From assembly GCF_021631985.1 (NCBI RefSeq), contig NZ_CP070225.1, forward strand, positions 4,588,001 to 4,652,000: a DNA stretch of 64,000 bases, read 5' to 3'. Shown piece by piece: positions 8,060-16,139 of the stretch; the stretch's first letter is position 1; each line of letters starts with the position of its first letter. Source of the DNA: Sandaracinus amylolyticus (GTDB lineage Bacteria; Myxococcota_A; Polyangia; Polyangiales; Sandaracinaceae). A program made the position numbers and the translations under genes. The notes under the pieces were generated by a model. The model ran no database searches, was not told the origin of the DNA, and was given only the letters and a program-made list of their open reading frames with translations.

Positions 8060-9483
8060 GGCGCGCGCTGGTGCTCGCCGTGCTGCTGAGCGCGTGCGGC
8101 GGTGACGACGACGTCGCGCCGCGCGATGCCGCGGTCGGGGTCGACGCGCTCACCACCGTCGACGCGCAGGTCGCGCAGGGGGATGCGCCGGGTCGCGCGG
8201 TGACGTGGACCGAGAGCGATGCGCCGCTGCTCGGTCCCGAGCGCGGCTTCTATCGCTACGTCGACATCGCGAGCGATCGAGACTTCGCGTTCGTGCGCGA
8301 GGGCGGCGACACGCTGGTCTACAGCTACGTGCGGCTCGATGCGTACCGCGACGCGCCGATCGCCGAGAGCCTGCTCGACGACGTGCAGGCCGGGCTCGAC
8401 GCGGCGCGCGCTGCGGGGATCAAGGTGATCCTCCGGTTCGCGTACAACGAGGGCCCCTACCCCGACTCCGAGCCCGACGCGCCGCTCGAGCGCGTGCTCG
8501 CGCACATCACGCAGGTCACGCCGCTGCTCCGCGCGAACGAAGACGTGATCGCGGTGCTGCAGGCGGGCTTCATCGGCGCGTGGGGCGAGTGGCACACCTC
8601 GACGAACGGCCTCGACGACGATCCCGACGCACGCCGCGCGATCCTCGAGGCGCTGCTCGACGCACTGCCCGGGAGCCGCAGCACGCAGGTCCGTTATCCC
8701 GCGTACAAAGAGGCGATCTACGGCGAGCCGCTCGACGCGCGCGACACGGGCGACGAGTCGCGCATCGGGCACCACAACGACTGCTTCGTCGCGAGCGACA
8801 GCGACATGGGCACGTACCCCGAGGGCGAGCGCGATCGCTGGGTCGCGTACGTCGGCGCGGACACGCGCTTCGTGCCGATGGGCGGCGAGACGTGCGCGGT
8901 GTTCCCCTCGCGCTCGACGTGCTCGTTCGTGCCGGGCGAGATGGAGCGACTTCACGTCTCGTTCATCAACCGCGACTACCACCCCGACGTCGTCGCGTCG
9001 TGGTCGAGCGGCGGATGCGAGGACGAGATCGAGGCGCGGCTCGGATATCGCTTCGTGCTCGTCGACGGAGAGCTCCCCGAGTCGGTGCGCCCCGGAGGCT
9101 CGTTCCGGGTGCACGTGAGCGTGCGCAACGAGGGCTACGCCGCGCCGTTCAACCCGCGCCCGGTGTGGCTCGCGCTCGAGGGAGCCGGCGCAGTCGCGAT
9201 CCCGGAGAGCGACGTGCGCCGCTGGGCCGCCGGCGAGACGAGCGAGATCGACGTGCGGGTGCGACTGCCGGCAGCGGTGCCCGCGGGCGAGCACGCGATC
9301 GCGCTGTGGATGCCCGATGCGAGCGAGCGCATCGCGATGCGCGCGGACTACGCGATCCGCACGGCGAACGAAGGAACGTGGGACGCCGAGCGCGGGTGGA
9401 ACGTCCTCGGGACGATCCGGATCGACGATGCCGCGGAGGGCGGTGCGGATCCGGGGGCGACGGAGATGGCGATCCTGGAGTGA
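8056..9483 (+). CDS. DUF4874/DUF4832-type lipoprotein
   Basis: A 475-residue lipoprotein translationally coupled to the phosphoesterase: its GTG (8056-8058) overlaps the previous TGA. The signal peptide ends in LLSACGGDDD. The body opens with PERGFYRYVDI and continues as a barrel-like stretch (YVRLDAYRDAPI, VILRFAYNEG, VLQAGFIGAWGEWHTSTNG), the pattern of the DUF4874 (N-terminal) and DUF4832 (C-terminal) pair. That pair resembles glycoside hydrolase barrels, with possible acid/base residues in GEWH, but activity has not been shown. Its C-terminal ~150 residues look like a beta-sandwich. The terminator at 9484-9518 closes the two-gene unit. Confidence 0.75.
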   Translation: MRRALVLAVLLSACGGDDDVAPRDAAVGVDALTTVDAQVAQGDAPGRAVTWTESDAPLLGPERGFYRYVDIASDRDFAFVREGGDTLVYSYVRLDAYRDAPIAESLLDDVQAGLDAARAAGIKVILRFAYNEGPYPDSEPDAPLERVLAHITQVTPLLRANEDVIAVLQAGFIGAWGEWHTSTNGLDDDPDARRAILEALLDALPGSRSTQVRYPAYKEAIYGEPLDARDTGDESRIGHHNDCFVASDSDMGTYPEGERDRWVAYVGADTRFVPMGGETCAVFPSRSTCSFVPGEMERLHVSFINRDYHPDVVASWSSGGCEDEIEARLGYRFVLVDGELPESVRPGGSFRVHVSVRNEGYAAPFNPRPVWLALEGAGAVAIPESDVRRWAAGETSEIDVRVRLPAAVPAGEHAIALWMPDASERIAMRADYAIRTANEGTWDAERGWNVLGTIRIDDAAEGGADPGATEMAILE

Positions 9484-9518
9484 ACGGCCGTGCACGAGCA
9501 CGTGCACGGCTGTTTCTT
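9484..9518 (+). terminator. Intrinsic terminator
   Basis: The hairpin starts right after the stop codon of the DUF4832-like gene. A perfect 10-bp stem (GCCGTGCACG with CGTGCACGGC, loop AGCA) extends to 13 bp with one G-T pair and is followed by a T-rich tail (TGTTTCTT). It ends the phosphoesterase/DUF4832 transcription unit and insulates the sigma-factor gene at 9567. Confidence 0.85.
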
Positions 9519-9566
9519 CCGGCCCCCGAAATACCCACCCGAGGCCCCCCGTAGGGACCTCCCGAC

Positions 9567-10202
9567 ATGATCGCGCTCACCGCTCCCTTGCCCTCGCTCC
9601 CGCGCGCGGCAACCTCGGCTCGGTCGGGGAGAGGCACCATCGAAGACTCGCTCGAAGGCCGCGCGTCGCGCGGCGATCGTCGCGCGCTCGAGGCGCTCCT
9701 GCGCGAGCACGCGCGGGCGGTGCACGATCTCTGTCGTTATCTCGCCGGCCCCACCGAAGGGCGCGATGCCGCCCAGGAGTCGCTCGAGAAGATCGTCACC
9801 TCGATCACCCGGTTCGATCCCGCCAAGGGGTCGTTCCGCGGGTGGGCGCTCACCCTCGCCCGCAACGTGTGCCGCGATCGCCTGCGCCGCCGCGGGCTCG
9901 AGCGACGCACCTTCGTCGGCGAGGGCGACGAGGTCACCGCGACCACCGCGAGCGAAGCGCCCGACGTCGAGCGGGTCGCGCTCGCGCGCATCGAGAGCCG
10001 CCGCCTCGCCGCCGCGCTCGAGACCCTCCCAGAGGGCATGAGGCTCGCGGTCGTCCTCTTCCACGTGCACGATTCGACGTACGAGGAGATCGCGACCGCC
10101 CTCGAGGTCCCGATCGGCACGGTGATGACCTGGCTCCATCGCGGCAGGAAGCGGTTGCGCGCAGCGCTCGAGAGCGACACGACGACGGGAGGCGCGCCGT
10201 GA
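9567..10202 (+). CDS. ECF-type RNA polymerase sigma factor
   Basis: A 211-residue sigma-70-family factor of the ECF kind. Region 2 spans about residues 45-110 (HARAVHDLCRYL, then FRGWALTLARNVCRDRLRRR), and region 4 spans about 145-200 (LPEGMRLAVVLFHVHDSTY, then EEIATALEVPIGTVMTWLHR). There is no region 3. It directs transcription of a small regulon, normally held by an anti-sigma factor. The next gene overlaps its stop (GTGA at 10199) and encodes a membrane protein that is the likely anti-sigma partner. The ATG at 9567 follows a GGGACCTCC-type site. Confidence 0.9.
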   Translation: MIALTAPLPSLPRAATSARSGRGTIEDSLEGRASRGDRRALEALLREHARAVHDLCRYLAGPTEGRDAAQESLEKIVTSITRFDPAKGSFRGWALTLARNVCRDRLRRRGLERRTFVGEGDEVTATTASEAPDVERVALARIESRRLAAALETLPEGMRLAVVLFHVHDSTYEEIATALEVPIGTVMTWLHRGRKRLRAALESDTTTGGAP

Positions 10203-11998
10203 GCGGAGATCGTCGTCCCACCGAGTCGGAGCTCGAAGCGCTCGCGCACGGCCGTCGCGATCTGGTGCGCGACGAGATCGCGCGCGCAGTGGACGAGGAC
10301 GCCGCGCTCTCCGCGTGGCTCGAGCGCGAGCGCGAGGACGCCCGCGAGACCTCGGTCGCGCTCAAGCGCGCGGCCCCCGAGATCGACGACTTCGACGCGC
10401 TGATCGCGGGCGCGATGAAGCACGCGCCGAGCGAGCACCCGAGCCCTTCGCGCGCGAGCCTCTGGACCGGCGCCGCGATCGGCACCGCGGTCGCGCTCGT
10501 GTCGGGGCTCGCCTCGGTGCTCGCGAGCGCCGAGCCCACCGTGCTCGCGCGCGAGGCGTGGTCCGATCTCACCGCGATCGCGCGGCTCGGCGTCACGCTC
10601 GCGACCGCGCTCGATCGCATCGCGGCGATGCTCCCCGGGGGCTGGGCCGCGATCGCGGCGATCGGGCTCGCGTTCTTCGCGCTGCTCGCGCTCCCGCTGC
10701 GCGCGATCGCGGGCGGCGGGTGGTCGCGCGCGCCGTCCTCGGCGGCGCTGATGCTCGCGGTGCTCGGCGCCACCACGAGCGCACACGCCTACGACCTCGA
10801 GGGCGCGTGGCCCGAGCCCGACGTCACGGTGTCGGTCGACGTCGAGCGCACGCCGCTCTCGGAGGCGCTGCGCCAGGCGCTCGCGTCGGCGCAGCTCGGG
10901 CTCGCGTACACGCTCCCCGACGATCCCCAGGTCACGCTGCACGTGCGCGACGCGCCGCTGCGCGAGGTCCTCGACGCGCTGCTCGCCGACGTGCCGGCGC
11001 GCGTGCGGCACAGCGGTCACCTGCTCGTGGTGCGTCCCGCCGTCGAGTCGCCGCAGGCGATCGCCACGACCGCGCCGAGCCCTCCGCCGCTCGTGCTCCC
11101 GCCTCCGCCGCCGCTCCCCGCGGCGCCGCCCGCACCGCCGCCGCCGGGCGACGAGCTGCGCGACCTCGTCACGTTCGGAGGCGATGCGCGCGTGCTCCCC
11201 GATCAGCGCGTGCGCGACGTCATCACGATGGGCGGCAACGCGCGCGTCGAGGGCCAGGCGTTCGGCAACGTGGTCACGATGGGCGGCGACGCCGACGTGC
11301 GCGGCACCGTCGTCGGCGACGTGGTCACGATGGGCGGCGACATCCACGTCGCGCGCGGCGGTCACGTGCACGGCCAGCTCAACGCGATGGGCGGCAACAT
11401 CGCGGTCGACGAGCCGGTGCGCGATCACCAGGGCTCGATCTCGCTCTCGGTGACCAGCGCGCCCGACACCACGCGCGCCGCCTCGCACCACGACGACGAC
11501 GAGAGCCGCGGATGGGTCGGCGAGACGCTCGAGGCCGCGATGCGCCACGCGCTGCTCTTCCTGCTCGGCCTGGTGTTCATGGGGCTCGCGCCGGCACGCC
11601 TCTCGATGCTGCAGAGCACGCTCGTGAAGCAGCCGCTGCGCGTGCTCGCGTCGGGCTTCCTCGGCGTGATCGCGGGCGCGGTGCTCACGCTCGTGCTGGT
11701 GATCACGATCCTCGGCATCCCCGCGGCGATCGTGCTCGCGCTCGGGCTCTTCCTCGGCGCGTACCTCGGGCTCGCGGCCACGGCGTCGGTCATCGGCGCG
11801 GCGCTGCCGATCGCGGCGCTGAAGGACCGACCGGTGCTGCAGCTCGCGGTCGGCGTCGCCATCTTGTTCGTGGTCTCGCGCGTGCCGGTGATCGGCGGAC
11901 TGCTCGTGGTGGGCGCGACGCTCGCGGGGCTCGGAGCCGTGATCCTCACGCGCGGTGGGGCGCGGGCCATCGTCGGCGAGATGCCGATCGCTCGCTAG
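10199..11998 (+). CDS. Membrane protein: anti-sigma-like N-terminus, STN domain, bactofilin-like repeats, multi-TM C-terminus
   Basis: A 599-residue mosaic coupled to the ECF sigma gene. Residues about 1-85 are cytoplasmic and helical and could bind sigma; no zinc-binding HC2 motif is visible. Hydrophobic segments follow at about 92-110, 140-165 and 180-198. Residues about 205-285 match a secretin/TonB short N-terminal (STN) domain (VDVERTPLSEALRQAL, VTLHVRDAPLREVLDALL). After a Pro-rich linker, short repeats ending in TMGGD or TMGGN (about 320-400) look like a small beta-helix of the bactofilin type. The C-terminus (about 440-599) has four or five membrane helices. The role as anti-sigma sensor is inferred from position only. 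Confidence 0.7.
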   Translation: MSGDRRPTESELEALAHGRRDLVRDEIARAVDEDAALSAWLEREREDARETSVALKRAAPEIDDFDALIAGAMKHAPSEHPSPSRASLWTGAAIGTAVALVSGLASVLASAEPTVLAREAWSDLTAIARLGVTLATALDRIAAMLPGGWAAIAAIGLAFFALLALPLRAIAGGGWSRAPSSAALMLAVLGATTSAHAYDLEGAWPEPDVTVSVDVERTPLSEALRQALASAQLGLAYTLPDDPQVTLHVRDAPLREVLDALLADVPARVRHSGHLLVVRPAVESPQAIATTAPSPPPLVLPPPPPLPAAPPAPPPPGDELRDLVTFGGDARVLPDQRVRDVITMGGNARVEGQAFGNVVTMGGDADVRGTVVGDVVTMGGDIHVARGGHVHGQLNAMGGNIAVDEPVRDHQGSISLSVTSAPDTTRAASHHDDDESRGWVGETLEAAMRHALLFLLGLVFMGLAPARLSMLQSTLVKQPLRVLASGFLGVIAGAVLTLVLVITILGIPAAIVLALGLFLGAYLGLAATASVIGAALPIAALKDRPVLQLAVGVAILFVVSRVPVIGGLLVVGATLAGLGAVILTRGGARAIVGEMPIAR

Positions 11999-12017
11999 CC
12001 GAGCCTCGGAGGCTCGG
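11999..12017 (+). terminator. Hairpin after the sigma operon (no T tract)
   Basis: CCGAGCCTC pairs perfectly with GAGGCTCGG around a single base (in practice a 7-8 bp stem with a short loop), starting at the base after the stop codon. No T run follows, so it may act in RNA stability rather than as a true terminator. Confidence 0.4.
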
Positions 12018-12044
12018 TCGGCAGCCCCGAGACCTGGCGGGGCA

Positions 12045-12121
12045 GTCCCTCGCTGTGCTCGATCGGAGACATCGAGGCCTGGCTCTGCCGTCCCTCGCCG
12101 TGCTCGATCGGAGACATCGAG
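12045..12121. repeat. 45-bp tandem duplication
   Basis: A 32-bp block (12045-12076) recurs at 12090-12121 with one mismatch. Both copies contain GTGCTCGATCGGAGACATCG. The 300-bp intergenic stretch 11999-12298 holds this repeat and two hairpins but no convincing gene. Confidence 0.7.
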
Positions 12122-12148
12122 AGGCTCGATCTTCGTCGCCATTCGCGG

Positions 12149-12170
12149 GCGTCGCGAAGACGCGTGTTTT
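12149..12170 (+). terminator. Possible intrinsic terminator
   Basis: A short stem (GCGTC with GACGC, loop GCGAA) is followed by GTGTTTT and a second T-rich stretch up to 12181. An alternative stem (TTCGCG with CGCGAA) overlaps it. It lies 150 bp downstream of the membrane-protein gene and is one of the few T-rich sites in this GC-rich region. Confidence 0.4.
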
Positions 12171-12298
12171 CATTGTGTTTTCCGCGCACGGCATCGCGCG
12201 AATCGGCCTCCGGTCGATCGAAATCTCGTGAGACGCGCGCGTCGCGCGCCGGAATTCGTGGTCGACGCGCCGCGAGTGACGTGCGACGAGCGTCGTTC

Positions 12299-13417
12299 AT
12301 GCCGAAGAAGGCCTCGAATGCTCCGGTTCTGTCGCGACGCGCGGTCGGTCGCGCGACGCTCGCGCGTCAGATGCTCCTCGAGCGTGAGAAGACGAGCACG
12401 CTCGACGCGATCGAGCGCTTGATCGGCGTGCAGGCGCAGCTCCCGAGGCCGCCCTTCGTCGGGCTGTGGTCGCGGGTCGAGGGCTTTCGTCGCGAGGACC
12501 TCGCCGATCTGCTGCGACGACGCGAGGTGGTGCGCGCGACCTCGCTGCGCACGACGCTGCACCTGATGAGCGCGCGCGACTACGTCGCGCTGCGCGGCGT
12601 GATCGCCCCGGTGCTCGCGCGCGCGCTCGCGTCGATCACGAAGGCGCGAGGCGCGACGCTCGACGTCGATCAGCTCGTCGCCGAGGCGCGCCCGTTCTTC
12701 GCCGCGGAGCCGCGCGACTTCGAGGCGGTGCGCGCGCACCTCGCGGCGCTGCATCCCGACGCCGACGATCGCGCGATGGGCTACGCGATCCGCACGTCGC
12801 TGCCGCTGGTGCAGGTGCCGACCGACGACGCGTGGTCGTTCCCGGCGCAGGCCGACTTCGCGCTCGCCGACGCGTGGCTCGGCACGACGATCGACGCGCG
12901 AGAGACGGCGCCCGACGCGCTGGTGCGTCGCTACCTCGCGGCGTACGGCCCGGCGAGCGTCGCCGACGCGCAGGCGTGGACGGGCCTCGGTGGTCTGCGC
13001 CCGACGTTCGACGCGATGAAGGACGAGCTCCGCGTGCTCGCCGACGAGCGCGGCCGCGAGCTCTTCGATCTCGAGGACGCGCCGCGCCCGGGCGAGGACG
13101 CGAGCGCGCCGCTGCGCTTCCTGCCCGAGTGGGACGGCGCGATCGTCGCGCGCGCCGACGAGCGCTTCGTCGCGGCGGAGCACCGCCAGCACGTGTTCCT
13201 CAGCGCGCTGCGCGTCGCGCCCACGGTGCTGATCGACGGCGTCGTCGCGGCGACGTGGAAGATCGATCGCAAGAAGACGGGCGCGACGCTGACGGTCACG
13301 CCGTTCGACACGATCGCGAAGAAGGTGCGCCCCGAGCTCGAGCAGGAAGCCGACGCGCTCCTCGCGTTCCACGAGCCCGACGCGCCGAAGCGCGAGCTCA
13401 AGATCGCGAGCCTCTGA
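12299..13417 (+). CDS. Winged-helix DNA-binding domain protein (AlkZ/HTH_42-like)
   Basis: A 372-residue protein of the winged-helix superfamily that includes the DNA glycosylase AlkZ/YcaQ. It starts LSRRAVGRATLARQML, with IERLIGVQAQLPRPPFVGLWSR and ATSLRTTLHLMSARDY as in this family; QAQ and RTTLHL are typical. The C-terminal part contains AYGPASVADAQAWTGL and a late RFLPEWDGAIVARADE segment. Family members bind DNA and some unhook interstrand crosslinks, but the catalytic QxQ/QxD motif cannot be assigned with certainty. The ATG at 12299 is chosen; upstream sequence in frame looks non-coding. It stands alone between intergenic repeats and a convergent gene. Confidence 0.75.
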   Translation: MPKKASNAPVLSRRAVGRATLARQMLLEREKTSTLDAIERLIGVQAQLPRPPFVGLWSRVEGFRREDLADLLRRREVVRATSLRTTLHLMSARDYVALRGVIAPVLARALASITKARGATLDVDQLVAEARPFFAAEPRDFEAVRAHLAALHPDADDRAMGYAIRTSLPLVQVPTDDAWSFPAQADFALADAWLGTTIDARETAPDALVRRYLAAYGPASVADAQAWTGLGGLRPTFDAMKDELRVLADERGRELFDLEDAPRPGEDASAPLRFLPEWDGAIVARADERFVAAEHRQHVFLSALRVAPTVLIDGVVAATWKIDRKKTGATLTVTPFDTIAKKVRPELEQEADALLAFHEPDAPKRELKIASL

Positions 13418-13507
13418 GCGCTTCAGTAGTGCCCCTCGGCGATCTGCGCGGACGTCGCGGGCCGTCCGGACGCACGCGCACGCGTCAGCCGCGCTCCGCC
13501 CCCTGCG

Positions 13508-14230
13508 TCACTCGGTGACCGAGATCCCCCAGAACGTGCCGGCGCCGGTGCCGAGCCATCCGACGAGCTGCGCCGCGAGCACCCACGCGCAGAGCGCGAA
13601 GGTCGCGGCGACGAGCATCGCGGAGCGGCGCCCGCGCTCGCTGCGCACGAGCCCGAGCGCCTCGAGCGCAGCGGGGATCGCCACGACGAGGTGCAGCGAG
13701 ATCGCGGTGAGACCGACCGCGTGCAGAACGAGCACCTCGGGACGACCGAGCGCGTGCGTGAGCGTGACCCACTGCGCGACGAGATCGGCGCCCGCGAGCT
13801 TCGGCGCCCACATCGTCGCGACGTGGATCGCGAGGAACACGATCGACGCGATCGACACGACGGGCGCGAGGCGCCCCAGCGCGCGCACGATGCCCGCGTC
13901 GTCCTCGCGCGCCGCGCCGGACAGCGCGTCGCGTCGCACCAACGCGCGCACCGTGAGCACGGCCCACGCGCTCAGCGCGCCGATCACGACGAGCTCGATC
14001 GCGATCGCGAGCGGTCCGCGCGACGTGGACTGCATCCGCGCGATCCACGCGTCGCGCCCGCCGAACACGCTCCACTGCTCTCCGAGGTGGAAGGCGAGCC
14101 AGAGCGCGAGCGGCAGCGCCGCGAGCACTGCCTGGACGGCCGGAGCGTGGAGGCGCGGAGACGGACGCACGAAGGCCGCGCCGAGCATAGAGCTGGGCGC
14201 GGCCTCCGGTCGAGTTCGCGGTGTGGTCAC
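13508..14230 (-). CDS. Five-helix membrane protein, succinate dehydrogenase cytochrome b-like
   Basis: A 240-residue protein with five hydrophobic segments and conserved histidines: HLGEQWSVFGG after helix 1, IHVATMWAP in helix 3 and LHAVGLTAISLHLVV in helix 4. This layout resembles the b558-type SdhC haem-binding subunit of succinate dehydrogenase/fumarate reductase, but no flavoprotein or iron-sulfur subunit gene is nearby, so the role is open. The GTG at 14230 overlaps the stop of the Dps gene (GTGA). An ATG at 14188 is an alternative start, 14 codons downstream. It is probably cotranscribed with dps. Confidence 0.55.
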   Translation of the reverse strand: MTTPRTRPEAAPSSMLGAAFVRPSPRLHAPAVQAVLAALPLALWLAFHLGEQWSVFGGRDAWIARMQSTSRGPLAIAIELVVIGALSAWAVLTVRALVRRDALSGAAREDDAGIVRALGRLAPVVSIASIVFLAIHVATMWAPKLAGADLVAQWVTLTHALGRPEVLVLHAVGLTAISLHLVVAIPAALEALGLVRSERGRRSAMLVAATFALCAWVLAAQLVGWLGTGAGTFWGISVTE

Positions 14231-14718
14231 TCGTCGAGCGTCGCGCGGAGCATCCACGCGGTCTTCTCGTGCTCGTCGGCGCGCGCGATCAACATGTCAT
14301 GGGTCACGCCATCGCCCGCGTCGTCGGCGATCTGCGCGGCACGACGCGCGTCGCGCGCGAGGTGCTCGTGGCCGCGCAGCAGGATCTCCACCATCCCGCG
14401 CGCGCCGGGCGCGCCGTGATCGAGCGGGATGCGCGCGATGCTCGCGATCTGTCCGAGCGAGGTCGGCGCCAGCGCGCCCAGCGCGCGCACGCGCTCCGCG
14501 AGCACGTCGACCGCCTCGGCGAGCTGGTCGTACTGCTCCTCGAACATCTTGTGCAGCGAGTGGAAGTGCGGGCCGCGCACGTTCCAGTGGAACGACTGCG
14601 TCTGGAAGTAGAGCACGTAGGTGTCGGCCATCACGTGCGTCACGATCTCGCTGATCTCGCGGCGTCCGGTCTCCGCCGTGGCACGGCGGCCGTCGTCGAT
14701 TCCGATTCGGGGCTCCAT
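14227..14718 (-). CDS. dps: Dps/ferritin-like DNA-protection protein
   Basis: A 163-residue four-helix Dps. The ferroxidase residues characteristic of the inter-subunit site are visible in TQSFHWNVRGPHFHSLHKMFEEQYDQL (written in two parts: the His of SFHWNV and the Asp/Glu of MFEEQYD). The BC helix and C-terminal helices follow (GHEHLARDARRAAQIADDAG, DEHEKTAWMLRATL). Dps oligomers store iron, use hydrogen peroxide as oxidant and shield DNA. The N-terminus is short, with two arginine pairs that could contact DNA. The ATG at 14718 has GGAGGA upstream. Its neighbours (AhpD-like, AhpC) are also peroxide-related. Confidence 0.92.
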   Translation of the reverse strand: MEPRIGIDDGRRATAETGRREISEIVTHVMADTYVLYFQTQSFHWNVRGPHFHSLHKMFEEQYDQLAEAVDVLAERVRALGALAPTSLGQIASIARIPLDHGAPGARGMVEILLRGHEHLARDARRAAQIADDAGDGVTHDMLIARADEHEKTAWMLRATLDE

Positions 14719-14828
14719 GTTCGTCCTCCCTGTGCCGCGTGCGCGGCGTGTCTGGTGGCTCGCCGACCCGGTGCTGCTGAGGCGGTCGTTCTCGAGCGTG
14801 AGCTCGGCGGAAGGTACTTCGACCCGGA

Positions 14829-14848
14829 CCCCCTCGTCGTCGAGGGGG
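14829..14848. other. Perfect hairpin between ahpD-like gene and dps
   Basis: CCCCCTCG pairs with CGAGGGGG around TCGT. It sits in the 181-bp gap between the stop of the AhpD-like gene (14900) and the dps start (14718). There is no T tract; it may be a processing or attenuation hairpin. Confidence 0.4.
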
Positions 14849-14899
14849 CACCGGACGAAATGTTCGTCGCTCCGCGGGCTCATCGCCGCGGAGGGTCGA

Positions 14900-15463
14900 T
14901 CACGTCGAGAGCGCGACCGCGACGCCGTGGACCGTCGCGGCGATGCGCACGGCATCGTGGATCGCAGCCTCGGTCACACCGCCCTTGTTCAGCACCTCCT
15001 CGTGCGAGCGGATGCACGTCTCGCAGTTGCCGATCGCCGAGACCGCGAGGCAGAAGAGCTCGAAGTCGAGCTTCGGCCCCTTGGTGCGCGCGATGCGCTG
15101 CATGCGCAGGCGCGCCGGCATCTGCGAGTACGACTCCTTCGCGACGAGGTGTCGGAAGCGGTAGTAGACGTTGTTCATGCCCATCAGCGCCGCGGCGGCG
15201 CGCGCATCGTCGATCGCGGGATCGAGGAGCGCGGGCTCCACCTGGGCGCGGGCGGTGGTGATCAGCGCGCGCACGAGATCGCTGTCGCGCGATGCATGGG
15301 CGCACGCGATGGCGACGCCGTAGCGCTGCACCGGCGTGAGCGCGCCGTCACCGAGCACGCTCTGCAGGTTCAGGCGCAGATCCGAGGCGGCCTCGGGGAG
15401 CGCGTCACGGATGCGCTCGACGTCGACCGTCGCGCTCTCGGTCGCGGGCGAGAGCGGGCTCAC
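14900..15463 (-). CDS. ahpD: Carboxymuconolactone decarboxylase/AhpD-family alkylhydroperoxidase
   Basis: A 187-residue AhpD-like protein. The thiol active site is visible as GNCETCIRSHEEVL: a C-x2-C pair followed by the catalytic His, with the conserved upstream Glu in KLDFELFCLAV. In its family AhpD reduces the partner peroxiredoxin AhpC through a lipoyl adaptor. The GTG start at 15463 overlaps the ahpC stop (GTGA) and has AAGGAGG upstream, so the two are translated as a coupled pair. Both are probably driven by the sigma-54-type promoter upstream of ahpC. Confidence 0.88.
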   Translation of the reverse strand: MSPLSPATESATVDVERIRDALPEAASDLRLNLQSVLGDGALTPVQRYGVAIACAHASRDSDLVRALITTARAQVEPALLDPAIDDARAAAALMGMNNVYYRFRHLVAKESYSQMPARLRMQRIARTKGPKLDFELFCLAVSAIGNCETCIRSHEEVLNKGGVTEAAIHDAVRIAATVHGVAVALST

Positions 15464-16011
15464 GCGGCCTCCTTCTTCGGCGTGAGGGTCGCTTCGCCCT
15501 TCTTCCAGTTGCACGGGCAGAGCTCGTCGGTCTGCAGCGCGTCGAGCACGCGCAGCACCTCGTCGACGCTGCGGCCGACCGAGAGATCGTTCACCGAGGC
15601 CCAGCGGATGATGCCGTCGGGATCGACGATGAAGGTCGCACGGAGCGGCACGCCGTCCTGCTTGTGCAGGATGCCGAGCGCCTGGCTCAGCTCGCGCTTG
15701 GTGTCGGCGAGCATCGGGAAGGGCAGCGCGCGCAGATCGGGGTGCTGCTTGCGCCACGCGAGGTGGACGTAGTGGGTGTCGGTGCTGGCACCGAGCACGA
15801 CCGCATCGCGATCGGTGAAGTCGCGGTGGCGGCGACCGAACTCGGCGATCTCGGTCGGGCAGATGAACGTGAAGTCCATCGGCCAGAAGAAGAGCACCTG
15901 CCAGCGTCCGGCGTGGCTGCGATCGCCGAGGGTCTCGAACTCGCGGCCCTCGTCGAGCGAGACGACGGACTGGAGCGAGAAGGCGGGAAGCTTGTCTCCG
16001 ACGGTCAACAT
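15460..16011 (-). CDS. ahpC: Peroxiredoxin (AhpC type)
   Basis: A 183-residue typical 2-Cys peroxiredoxin that reduces hydrogen peroxide and alkyl hydroperoxides. The peroxidatic cysteine lies in FFWPMDFTFICPTEIAEF, the supporting Arg is in GVPLRATFIVDPDGIIRW, and the resolving-cysteine region is TDELCPCNWKKGE. The start ATG at 16011 (MLTVGDKLPAF) is chosen over one 12 codons upstream because AGGAG precedes it at 9 bp. It is the first gene of a pair with ahpD and is divergent from a sigma-54 activator at 16140. Confidence 0.93.
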   Translation of the reverse strand: MLTVGDKLPAFSLQSVVSLDEGREFETLGDRSHAGRWQVLFFWPMDFTFICPTEIAEFGRRHRDFTDRDAVVLGASTDTHYVHLAWRKQHPDLRALPFPMLADTKRELSQALGILHKQDGVPLRATFIVDPDGIIRWASVNDLSVGRSVDEVLRVLDALQTDELCPCNWKKGEATLTPKKEAA

Positions 16012-16046
16012 TCCGGGTTTCTCCTGGTGTGGATGGCCAGGGCTCA

Positions 16047-16063
16047 TTGCGCGGAGCGTGCCA
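16047..16063 (-). promoter_or_regulatory. Sigma-54 (RpoN) promoter in front of ahpC
   Basis: Read on the minus strand: TGGCACG, 4 bp, GCGCA. The -24 box is perfect and the -12 box keeps the critical GC and A but has GC where the consensus has TT. It lies 36-52 bp before the ahpC start codon, so the leader would be about 25 nt and include the AGGAG site. A sigma-54 activator gene sits divergently behind it. Confidence 0.6.
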
Positions 16064-16099
16064 GCCGAAAACCCTGTGGATTCAACGAATCACACCGAC

Positions 16100-16121
16100 G
16101 ATCACCGACCTGACGGTGATC
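16100..16121. promoter_or_regulatory. Inverted repeat, candidate activator-binding site
   Basis: GATCACCG and CGGTGATC form 8-bp arms around a 6-bp spacer. The centre is about 73 bp upstream of the predicted ahpC transcription start and 30 bp from the start of the divergent sigma-54 activator gene. Further CACCGA words at 16093 and 16127 flank it. The position fits an enhancer element that could also feed back on the activator gene. Confidence 0.5.
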
Positions 16122-16139
16122 TCGACCACCGACTAATGG

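Noticed and set aside
13420-13507. A short minus-strand frame ending ATSAQIAEGHY that looks like a protein C-terminus
   Set aside because: Only about 30 codons without start or upstream match; may be a gene remnant or chance.
14829-14848. Rho-independent terminator of the ahpC-ahpD unit
   Set aside because: The stem is perfect, but no T tract follows on the minus strand, so it is listed as a hairpin only.
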